A stretch of 64,000 nt of DNA from UBA4582 sp002389265 (GTDB taxonomy: Bacteria > Pseudomonadota > Gammaproteobacteria > Pseudomonadales > Azotimanducaceae). The notes beneath the pieces are model-generated. The model saw nothing but the letters and a program-made list of their open reading frames with translations. It had not been told where the DNA came from and did not search any database. Where the stretch lies: NCBI GenBank assembly GCA_943788825.1, contig CALSRT010000015.1, positions 1 to 64,000 of the forward strand, written 5' to 3'. This document shows positions 24,514 through 31,616 of the stretch, in pieces (position 1 is the first letter of the stretch; each line of letters opens with the position of its first letter). The position numbers were made by a program, and so were the translations under genes.

Positions 24514-25641
24514 ATGTCCAAAAGAAAAGCTGCTGTCAGCGAAGATGGTGTCGGTCTTTCGTTCCTCGACGTTCTCTGCTGCGGTCTCGGAGCGGCAATA
24601 CTACTCTTGCTCATTGTTAAACATGAGCAGCCGGCAGTGAATAGTGAAGTTCTTGATTTGATGGCGTCGTCTGAAGTCGGCAAGCTGCAATCGGAGGTTG
24701 AGAGGTTGTCTTCTGATCGGGCCAATCTCGAGGTTGAGCTCGAGGCGTTGGCGGCGGATAAAATTCAATTGATTGAAGCGGCTCGCGTCAGAGGTCAGTA
24801 CCTGACAGATAAAGAGGCTAATATTCAAAAGGTCAAGGCTGCGTTGAATACCGAGTTGGCCAGAATGAAAGGGCTGAAGGAGTTCGACGTTCAGTTAGCC
24901 AGACAGTTGACGCAAGAACAGGAATCAAGAAGTGAACCTGATTTAAAGGCGGCGGGTGCCTTAGATGGGATCAACTATAGCGGGCTGGATAAGGTCGTTA
25001 TTTTATTGGATGTGTCGGCGAGCATGCTGCATTGGTCGTTGGTCGAGATCTTTAGGATTCAGGTTTCCGGCGCAGCTGCCATAAATTCGGCGCCTAAGTG
25101 GAATCAGGCAAGGCTCTCTGCACAGTTTGCGTACAAGACTATCGATCGAAATGCTAGGTTCAAGTTGTTGATGTATTCCGAAGAGGTTTATAACTTGGAG
25201 GGCAATTCGATTGATCAAGAAGTTCTCAGTTGGGATAAGAAAGATGGTCGTCACGATGCGCTTGTTGAGGACCTTGTGTCACACGGTCCGAAGCGCGGTA
25301 CTAATCTGAAAAAAGCGATTGACGCGGCCAATAGCTTGATTCCGAAGCCCGCTAGAATCTTACTGATAACCGATGGTCTGCCCGGCAAAGTTGACGGTCG
25401 TGGAAAATTAAAAGGCTGTCCCAGGGAGCAACAAAAAGTTTCAACGCTGACTAGCGATTGCAGGGTCTCAGTGGCGATGAAGTCCGTAGAAGCTATGGCG
25501 GAAGGTTTGTCTGAAGTGCCTGTCGATGTGGTTCTATTGCCGTTAGATGGCGATAGTGAAGCGATAAGATTCTACTCGATAGTTTCTGGTGTAACAGCTG
25601 GAAAATTACTCACGCCAGCTGTTGATTGGTTATTGAAGTGA
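24514..25641 (+). CDS. ExbD/MotB-like membrane segment fused to VWA domain (1), operon gene 8
   Basis: Protein of 375 residues. A short N-terminus leads into one transmembrane segment near 16-35, SFLDVLCCGLGAAILLLLI, with Asp19 at its cytoplasmic edge where MotB/ExbD-type proteins keep the ion-carrying Asp. A coiled coil covers about 46-135. A von Willebrand A domain follows from about 158: VVILLDVSASM gives the MIDAS triad Asp166-x-Ser168-x-Ser170, GTNLKKAI gives Thr263 and LLITDGLPG gives Asp287, so metal binding looks intact. There is no OmpA peptidoglycan-binding domain. Read with gene 7, it would be a stator-like partner with a metal-dependent adhesion domain in the periplasm. It overlaps gene 9 by four bases. 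Confidence 0.82.
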   Translation: MSKRKAAVSEDGVGLSFLDVLCCGLGAAILLLLIVKHEQPAVNSEVLDLMASSEVGKLQSEVERLSSDRANLEVELEALAADKIQLIEAARVRGQYLTDKEANIQKVKAALNTELARMKGLKEFDVQLARQLTQEQESRSEPDLKAAGALDGINYSGLDKVVILLDVSASMLHWSLVEIFRIQVSGAAAINSAPKWNQARLSAQFAYKTIDRNARFKLLMYSEEVYNLEGNSIDQEVLSWDKKDGRHDALVEDLVSHGPKRGTNLKKAIDAANSLIPKPARILLITDGLPGKVDGRGKLKGCPREQQKVSTLTSDCRVSVAMKSVEAMAEGLSEVPVDVVLLPLDGDSEAIRFYSIVSGVTAGKLLTPAVDWLLK

Positions 25642-26639
25642 AGAAGAAGTTCACTACCCCTGTTTCAATTGTCGCGTTCTTAGATGTCATCGCCTGTGGG
25701 TTTGGCGCGATTGTCCTGCTAGTACTGATTCTTCCAGTCGGCGAGTACGAAGCAAAAGGCGACAGTGAGGTTTATCAAAAAATTGGCGAGATGAGAAATC
25801 AAGTCAAAAGTTTAAACTCTGGTAATAGCTTGTTGGAATTAGATTTCGTATCGATGCGAGCCGCGCTCAGCGTACTCGTCACGAGTCAAGATAGTGCTAG
25901 TCGTAAAGAGGGTGCCGCTGATACGTCCATAGCGGTGTTAAAAAAAGAGTTGCTATTGGTCAGTGCGGCGGCAGATTCCCTTGAGCTCGAGTTAAAACAA
26001 AAATTACTCGATACAGGCGTTGAAAACGAGGGCCCGCCGAGTCGAAGCTACGGGATACCGGTTGATTCGGATTATCTGGTTTTCGTGATCGATACTTCCG
26101 GCAGTATGAAAAAAATATGGCCACGAGTAATGAGTAAAGTCTTGGAGATACTGCGGAACTATCCCCGGCTAAAGGGTTTTCAGATCCTCAGCGATCAGGG
26201 TGAGTTTTTGTATGCCGGCAAACAGAATTGGTTGCCGGCGGATAAGCGTAGCTTTGATGCAGTGCAAGCCAAGCTTTCAAACTGGAATGCGTACTCCAAT
26301 AGTAGCCCTGTTGAAGGGATTAGAGTGGCTATTGATAGGCTCTATAGGCCTGGACTGAAAATAGGCTTGTTCGTTGCAGGCGATGACTACACGGGTAACG
26401 ATTTCGACTCATTTTTGGCAGAAATTGAGTCGATACGACAGAAAGCAGGAGCGTCAGCACAGTTGAGAATTCATGCTTTGGGCTTTTTCAATGAAGCATT
26501 CTCGCAGTACCCAGAGAGATTCAGCCGGCTCATGCAAATACTGACCTTTGATCACGGAGGAGCGTTTCTTTATATCGGCAATCAAACGCCTCAACAGTTG
26601 ACGATTTCACGGGGACGGCCGACGCCGGCAAGTGATTAA
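25638..26639 (+). CDS. ExbD/MotB-like membrane segment fused to VWA domain (2), operon gene 9
   Basis: Protein of 333 residues, a diverged partner of gene 8. I chose GTG 25638, which overlaps the upstream stop (GTGA); a TTG at 25626 would add four residues. The transmembrane segment AFLDVIACGFGAIVLLVLI shares the FLDVxxCGxGA pattern with gene 8, with Asp16 in the same place. A shorter coiled coil spans about 43-125. The VWA domain starts near 145: YLVFVIDTSGSM gives Asp152-x-Ser154-x-Ser156, NSSPVEGI supplies the third ligand position and VAGDDYTG the acidic one. No OmpA domain is present. Two unequal VWA partners for one MotA-like protein suggest a hetero-oligomeric stator. It is the last gene of the operon. 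Confidence 0.82.
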   Translation: MKKKFTTPVSIVAFLDVIACGFGAIVLLVLILPVGEYEAKGDSEVYQKIGEMRNQVKSLNSGNSLLELDFVSMRAALSVLVTSQDSASRKEGAADTSIAVLKKELLLVSAAADSLELELKQKLLDTGVENEGPPSRSYGIPVDSDYLVFVIDTSGSMKKIWPRVMSKVLEILRNYPRLKGFQILSDQGEFLYAGKQNWLPADKRSFDAVQAKLSNWNAYSNSSPVEGIRVAIDRLYRPGLKIGLFVAGDDYTGNDFDSFLAEIESIRQKAGASAQLRIHALGFFNEAFSQYPERFSRLMQILTFDHGGAFLYIGNQTPQQLTISRGRPTPASD

Positions 26640-26927
26640 GCGAAAGTAAAATCTGAATGGTGGGGGTAGCTTTGCCTAAAGGCCTGTAGCGCGCTGAATT
26701 CATTGAAGGCGAGTAGTGTGTAATGTGGCGAGGGATCGACTCTCAGTGAGTTTCATCCCAGGGTTAGCATCCTGATGAAGATGGGATTTCTATTGACGCT
26801 TAGGGTTCACGCAAAACAGATTGTGGCCGAGAACCAAGCCTCTAACGCCTAACCAAAACCGAACTATTATTGACCGGATATTGTGGTGCGATTACTTTTG
26901 TGCTTCAAAATTTATCTGGATAGTGCT

Positions 26928-27629
26928 ATGAAGAAAATTCTTTCGTCCTTGCTGCTAATCGTCGGGCTACAGACTACTTCGGCTTATAGTCAAGAGGCTA
27001 CAGTCCCTGCCTTCGCTACGATATTTCAATTTTCCACGGCGGAGCAAGCTAGTGTCGTGGCTGCGATGTCTGCTTTTGCCCAGTCTGAATGTCGAAAATC
27101 GATGCCTACTGCTATCCGTGTAATGGCAGAAAGTTGGAATGGAACTGAAGCTCCTACCCACTCTGTTATTTTCAATTTCACCGACGCAAAATCGATAACC
27201 GAGACCTTCGGCAAGATGCAGCAGTGCAGAGCTGCTGGGAATCTCATGGCTGTCCTGAAGGAGCATACGCAACCGGTATCACAGCTACTACTGCGTACCT
27301 TGCACACCGGCGGTGATTACACGAAAGATACGACTTACGTTGTTTGGCAAACCAACGTTACTGATGAGGCGACTTACGTTGCAGCGTATAAAAAATTGAT
27401 GGAAGCTCAGGAAAAAGCCGGTCTAGTTAAAGGCGCTTATGGTCTATGGCGAATTCAAGGTGGTGCCGATAGCAATGTTACACACATGGCTTTTTCGGGA
27501 GCCAAAGATCTAGAAACACTTTTGGAAAACGGAACTCCATCTAAAGCGTTTGCTGAATTCCAGAAGAAAGTTGGCGGAATTAGAACGGTCTACCGCACTA
27601 ATGTTAACTTCGTGGTTGCGGATCTTTAA
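26928..27629 (+). CDS. Secreted two-domain protein, family of 717 and 15419
   Basis: Exported protein of 233 residues. The ATG at 26928 opens a signal peptide (MKKILSSLLLIVGLQTTSAYSQ); the GTG at 26883 would put 15 non-signal residues first. The mature protein has two similar halves, each beginning with a hydrophobic strand (FATIFQFS and YVVWQTNV) and containing a central strand with a polar ending (HSVIFNFTDAKSI and THMAFSGAKDLE). Layout and size match the exported proteins at 717 and 15419. Function unknown. The 288-base gap before it holds only a weak stem; I see no gene there. Confidence 0.7.
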   Translation: MKKILSSLLLIVGLQTTSAYSQEATVPAFATIFQFSTAEQASVVAAMSAFAQSECRKSMPTAIRVMAESWNGTEAPTHSVIFNFTDAKSITETFGKMQQCRAAGNLMAVLKEHTQPVSQLLLRTLHTGGDYTKDTTYVVWQTNVTDEATYVAAYKKLMEAQEKAGLVKGAYGLWRIQGGADSNVTHMAFSGAKDLETLLENGTPSKAFAEFQKKVGGIRTVYRTNVNFVVADL

Positions 27630-27670
27630 AGCGACTACGGTAGGGCGTTAGAGAATAAGATTGTTAGTTT

Positions 27671-27739
27671 TGGTCGCGCCACTGATGCTGCTACCGCTTT
27701 CGCTATCAGTGGCTGCCGAGGGTCATACCTTCATCTAAT
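27671..27739 (+). pseudogene. Possible remnant of a small exported protein
   Basis: From TTG 27671 the sequence reads as a signal-peptide-like stretch (LLVLVAPLMLLPLSLSVAAEG) and stops at TAA about 25 codons in. Downstream to about 27840 two other frames give short cysteine-bearing pieces (SCVVQIGSRYC and LCKSVLDIASGEC). This could be a decayed small secreted protein. Evidence is weak. Confidence 0.25.
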
Positions 27740-27847
27740 TACCTGCCGATACCCACAGGGTTAAAGGCAAGTTGTGTTGTGCAAATCGGTTCTCGATATT
27801 GCATCTGGTGAATGCGAGATGACGTTTTTCCCGATGTAGATTGAGCG

Positions 27848-27874
27848 AGGCGACTTAGATCATCTAAGTCGCCT
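27848..27874. repeat. 12-bp hairpin in a gene-free stretch
   Basis: AGGCGACTTAGA (27848-27859), loop TCA, TCTAAGTCGCCT (27863-27874), perfect. Only TT follows, so termination is uncertain. It lies in the 508-base gap between the secreted-protein gene and gdhA, which converge here. Confidence 0.75.
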
Positions 27875-28116
27875 TGTCAGCGGATCCACCCATCACACTC
27901 TAATAGGCTTGGGGTCGAATAGAGGTTCGCAAAATGCGTACAGTAGATTATTGGCTATTCAGACCTTGGCCGTCCCCTACCAAACACGGTCCAACACAAT
28001 TAGGGTAGTAAAAACGTCAATCGAGATGCTTTTTCAAACCGAATGAGTGTGGGTCAGATTCACTATCGTCTTCGGCAAATCGACTGATCATTGACCACTC
28101 GATTTGCCATAACATG

Positions 28117-28152
28117 GCTTTAAACACCACCGAAGCTTTAAACGACACCGAA
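28117..28152. repeat. 18-bp direct repeat over the gdhA stop
   Basis: Two adjacent 18-base units (28117-28134 and 28135-28152) differ at two positions. The second contains the last codons and stop of gdhA (minus strand); the first lies just beyond the stop, as if the gene end had been duplicated. Confidence 0.75.
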
Positions 28153-29493
28153 CGCGATCATTGCATCGGCAACCTTGACGAAACCGGCGATATTGGCGCC
28201 CTTTACGTAATCGACTGTGCCATCTGGCTTTTGGCCATACTCAAGACAACTATCATGGATGCCTTTCATAATGTCGCGCAGTTGTTGTTGAAGGTCTGCT
28301 TCAGTCCAGCTCAGACGGGCTGAGTTCTGGCTCATTTCGAGGCCGGAAACCGCAACGCCACCCGCATTGGACGCTTTACCTGGTGCGTAACAGATACCTG
28401 CTTCCTTGAAGATTTTTATGCCAGCAAGGTCGGTTGGCATGTTCGCGCCTTCGCAAACACCAGTACAGCCGTTTTTAATGAGTAAGGCCGCGTGATGACC
28501 AAGCAGTTCGTTCTGCGTTGCACAAGGAAGTGCAAGGTCGCAAACAACCCCCCAAGGTTTCTCGCCTTCGTGGTAGGTAGCACCTTTGTACTCAATAATG
28601 TAATCAGAGATGGGGCCGCGACGTACGTTCTTCAGTTCTTTGATCCAGTCTAGCTTACTTTGATCAATCCCATCGGGGTCATGGATATAACCTTTGGAGT
28701 CAGACAGCGTTAACACCTTGCCGCCAAAATCAATAATCTTCTCTGCTGCGTGAGTTGCGACATTACCCGAACCGGAGATAACGGCAGTTTTGCCCAGGAT
28801 GCTTGTACCCTGGTGCTCTAACATGTTTTGCAAGAAGTAAACCGCGCCATATCCGGTTGCCTCTGTTCTTACCAGACTGCCGCCAAACTCGAGTCCCTTA
28901 CCTGTCAATATACCTGTGAACCTGTTGGTTATGCGTTTGTACTGACCAAACATGTAACCAATTTCGCGAGCACCTACACCAATATCACCTGCGGGAACGT
29001 CTGTGTCTTCTCCTACGTGACGATACAGTTCAGTCATAAAAGACTGGCAAAATCGCATGATTTCATTATCAGACTTACCCTTTGGATTAAAGTTCGAACC
29101 ACCCTTGCCGCCACCCATGGGCAGGCCAGTGAGGGAATTTTTGAAGGTTTGTTCAAATGCCAGAAACTTCAAGACACTCTCAGTCACGCTGGGGTGGAAG
29201 CGCAGTCCGCCTTTATAGGGACCAATCGAGTTGTTGTTCTGTACTCGCCATCCGCGTTGAACGCGAACGTGGCCGTTGTCGTCTTCCCAGCAAACTCGGA
29301 AGCTTACAACTCTGTCTGGTTCTGCCATTCGTCTAAGAATCTGTGCGGTATGATATTTTTCTTTATCTTCGATGAACTCGAAAACGTCTTCGGCAACTTC
29401 TCTAACGGCTTGAATGAACTCAGTCTGATGCGGATTGCGTCGTTCTACCCCGGCCATAAATTCTTCGAGGTTTACGTGATCAGATACAGCCAT
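28138..29493 (-). CDS. gdhA: NADP-specific glutamate dehydrogenase
   Basis: Hexameric enzyme that makes glutamate from 2-oxoglutarate and ammonia with NADPH. Length is 451 residues, close to E. coli GdhA. The catalytic region shows GPYKGGLRFHPSV and LPMGGGKGGSNFNPKG (with the active-site Lys), PAGDIGVGAREIGYMFG, and the dinucleotide fold AVISGSGNVATHAAEK. The C-terminus PGKASNAGGVAVSGLEMSQN is typical of the small (NADP) class. AGGAG lies 8 bases before the start. It is divergent from the acetolactate-synthase-like gene, with 399 bases between. Imperfect repetition lies over its stop codon. Confidence 0.96.
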   Translation of the reverse strand: MAVSDHVNLEEFMAGVERRNPHQTEFIQAVREVAEDVFEFIEDKEKYHTAQILRRMAEPDRVVSFRVCWEDDNGHVRVQRGWRVQNNNSIGPYKGGLRFHPSVTESVLKFLAFEQTFKNSLTGLPMGGGKGGSNFNPKGKSDNEIMRFCQSFMTELYRHVGEDTDVPAGDIGVGAREIGYMFGQYKRITNRFTGILTGKGLEFGGSLVRTEATGYGAVYFLQNMLEHQGTSILGKTAVISGSGNVATHAAEKIIDFGGKVLTLSDSKGYIHDPDGIDQSKLDWIKELKNVRRGPISDYIIEYKGATYHEGEKPWGVVCDLALPCATQNELLGHHAALLIKNGCTGVCEGANMPTDLAGIKIFKEAGICYAPGKASNAGGVAVSGLEMSQNSARLSWTEADLQQQLRDIMKGIHDSCLEYGQKPDGTVDYVKGANIAGFVKVADAMIAFGVV

Positions 29494-29892
29494 TATTATT
29501 CTCCTGTTGATTTATCGAGATAGACCATTGAACGTTGGCTCAGTCTGGATCGACTGCTTTCAATTCAGTGGATTGTGACGTTAGAGTGAGTTTGTTACGT
29601 TGAAGTTTATGGTAGCTTAAAGACGGGGATTTGTACGATAAATATCAACCCATTTCAAGCTCAATCTCTAATGACGCCATTGCTTGCATAAAAGAAAGGT
29701 AGTGGCAAGTCCTAGCTACTATGGAGGCGCAACCACCACCGGTTAAATCTGCGCCAACGAGCCGATGCTAACTAAGTTAATGTCTGATTAATTTAGCTAA
29801 GAAACATTATTAATTCTACAGGTCTTTAGTTAAGGTGTGCCTATAAAAAACCAAGGGTTTATTTATGCCCACAAGCAGTGACAGAGGTAACT
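29494..29892. other. Divergent promoter region between gdhA and the ALS-like gene
   Basis: A 399-base AT-rich stretch without a convincing gene. A TATAAA at about 29841 could be a -10 element for the rightward gene; no clear -35 partner is seen. GAGGTAACT before ATG 29893 is the ribosome-binding site of the rightward gene. Confidence 0.4.
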
Positions 29893-31545
29893 ATGACGAA
29901 AGCATCAGATCTATTTATTGAATGTCTCGAAGCCGAAGGATGCGAATATGTCTTCGGCATCCCCGGAGAAGAGAACCTTGATTTCCTCGACAGTCTCAGT
30001 CGTTCGAAAAAAATCAAGCTAGTACTGACCCGCCACGAGCAGGGCGCTGGATTTATGGCCTCTGTATACGGTCGCCTGACCGGCAAGACCGGCGTTTGTG
30101 TTTCAACACTTGGCCCAGGTGCAACAAATTTCACTACTGCAGCAGCTTATGCTCAGCTGGGTGGCATGCCAATGATGATGATCACCGGTCAAAAACCTGT
30201 GAAAAAATCCAAGCAAGGGCGCTTCCAAATCCTCGACGTTGTCGAGATGATGAAACCGATCACTAAATACGCGGTCACGTTGGTTGCTGGCGATAACATT
30301 CCGTCGCGTATCCGCGAAGCATACCGGCTTGCTGAGGAAGAAAAGCCAGGTGCTGTTCATATTGAGTTTCCGGAAGATATCGCTGACGAACAAACAGACG
30401 AACGTCCGATTCCAAAGTCAGCAGCACGTCGGCCTGTGCCCGAGGCTAAGTCCATCGCGGTGGCGTTGGCTAAGTTGCACGCCGCAAAATCGCCGATCAT
30501 TATTATCGGCGCTGGCGGTAACCGCAAAATGACGTCGAAGATGCTGACGGAATTTATCGACAAAACCGGAATCCCATTTGTGACGACCCAGCTTGGTAAA
30601 GGCGTGGTCGACGAACGTCACCCGTTGTTCATGGGTTGTGCCGCGCTGTCTGCAGACGACTATGTTCACCGTGCAATTGAGGCCGCCGATTTGATTCTCA
30701 ATATCGGCCATGACGTGATCGAAAAGCCGCCGTTCTTCATGAAGAGAGGTAGCACCGAGGTCATTCATATTTCATACAATACTGCTGAGGTTGATCCTGT
30801 CTACTTCCCTCAAATCGAGGTTATTGGCGACGTTGGCAACGCCATTTGGGAGATGAAAAACGGTGTTAAGACGAGCGCGGAAGCCGGCTGGGACTTTACC
30901 CGTATGATGGCAGTTCGCGAACATCACGACGCTAACATTCTGGCAGGTTCAGACGACGCGCGTTTCCCTTGCTATCCACAGCATGTCGTTAAATTGGTCC
31001 GCGACGCTCTGCCAGATGACGGTATGGTTTGTCTAGATAACGGCGTCTATAAAATTTGGTTTGCCCGGAACTACCGCGCCCATCAGCCCAACACGGTGCT
31101 ATTGGATAACGCGTTGGCTACCATGGGCGCAGGCCTGCCATCAGCGATGGCAGCACATATGGTCTATCCAGATCGCAAGGTGCTGGCGATCTGTGGCGAT
31201 GGTGGATTCATGATGAACTCGCAGGAGCTGGAGACAGCCGTGCGTGAGAAGATGAATATCGCTGTATTGATTCTGAACGATAACTCCTTCGGCATGATTC
31301 GTTGGAAGCAAGCCAATATGGGCTTTGATGATTGGGGCCTGCAGTACGGTAACCCTGATTTCGTCAAGTATGTGGAAGCCTATGGTGGTATCGGTCATCG
31401 AGTAGAGTCGGCCGAGGCGCTGCCTGGGATCCTAAAGACTGCGCTTTCCACGCCGGGTGTGCATCTGATCGATTGTCCCGTGGATTATGCAGACAACGAC
31501 CAGATCCTCAACATCGATATCAAGAAGCACTCAGCGTCGATATAG
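29893..31545 (+). CDS. Acetolactate synthase-like ThDP enzyme
   Basis: Thiamine-diphosphate enzyme of about 550 residues, closest in pattern to catabolic acetolactate synthase (AlsS): pyruvate plus pyruvate to acetolactate. It has VFGIPGEENLDFLDSL, the catalytic Glu in TRHEQGAGFMA, the FAD-family loop TLGPGATNFTTA, and the ThDP-Mg motif AICGDGGFMMNSQELET followed by LNDNSFGMI. The C-terminus DCPVDYADNDQ matches the AlsS ending. I chose ATG 29893, which has GAGG 8 bases upstream, over a GTG at 29878. No regulatory small subunit is adjacent, which fits a catabolic rather than biosynthetic enzyme. An aldehyde dehydrogenase follows after 71 bases, so the real substrate may differ. Confidence 0.82.
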   Translation: MTKASDLFIECLEAEGCEYVFGIPGEENLDFLDSLSRSKKIKLVLTRHEQGAGFMASVYGRLTGKTGVCVSTLGPGATNFTTAAAYAQLGGMPMMMITGQKPVKKSKQGRFQILDVVEMMKPITKYAVTLVAGDNIPSRIREAYRLAEEEKPGAVHIEFPEDIADEQTDERPIPKSAARRPVPEAKSIAVALAKLHAAKSPIIIIGAGGNRKMTSKMLTEFIDKTGIPFVTTQLGKGVVDERHPLFMGCAALSADDYVHRAIEAADLILNIGHDVIEKPPFFMKRGSTEVIHISYNTAEVDPVYFPQIEVIGDVGNAIWEMKNGVKTSAEAGWDFTRMMAVREHHDANILAGSDDARFPCYPQHVVKLVRDALPDDGMVCLDNGVYKIWFARNYRAHQPNTVLLDNALATMGAGLPSAMAAHMVYPDRKVLAICGDGGFMMNSQELETAVREKMNIAVLILNDNSFGMIRWKQANMGFDDWGLQYGNPDFVKYVEAYGGIGHRVESAEALPGILKTALSTPGVHLIDCPVDYADNDQILNIDIKKHSASI

Positions 31546-31616
31546 TCCTGCTGAGAACCACGAGGGGCTCGCGGGCCCCTTGTCATTTCTAACATCTGAT
31601 ACTCAGGAGACCGTCA

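Noticed and set aside
23713..26639. Zorya-type anti-phage system
   Set aside because: A MotA-like gene followed by Asp-helix proteins suggested it, but there is no OmpA domain, no helicase (ZorD) or nuclease (ZorE), and the ZorA-type long tail is missing.
635..26864. Shared AAAACCGAAC upstream of the exported-protein genes at 717 and 26928
   Set aside because: Ten identical bases at similar distances are too short, the flanks do not match well, and the third family member at 15419 lacks it.
28828..29523. 231-codon ORF on the plus strand opposite gdhA
   Set aside because: It lies entirely over the strongly conserved gdhA coding sequence and has no recognisable domain; it is a shadow of the other strand.
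29893..31545. Sulfoacetaldehyde acetyltransferase or oxalyl-CoA decarboxylase
   Set aside because: The C-terminal DCPVDYADNDQ and the FAD-family loop fit AlsS-type enzymes better, and no taurine or oxalate genes are near.
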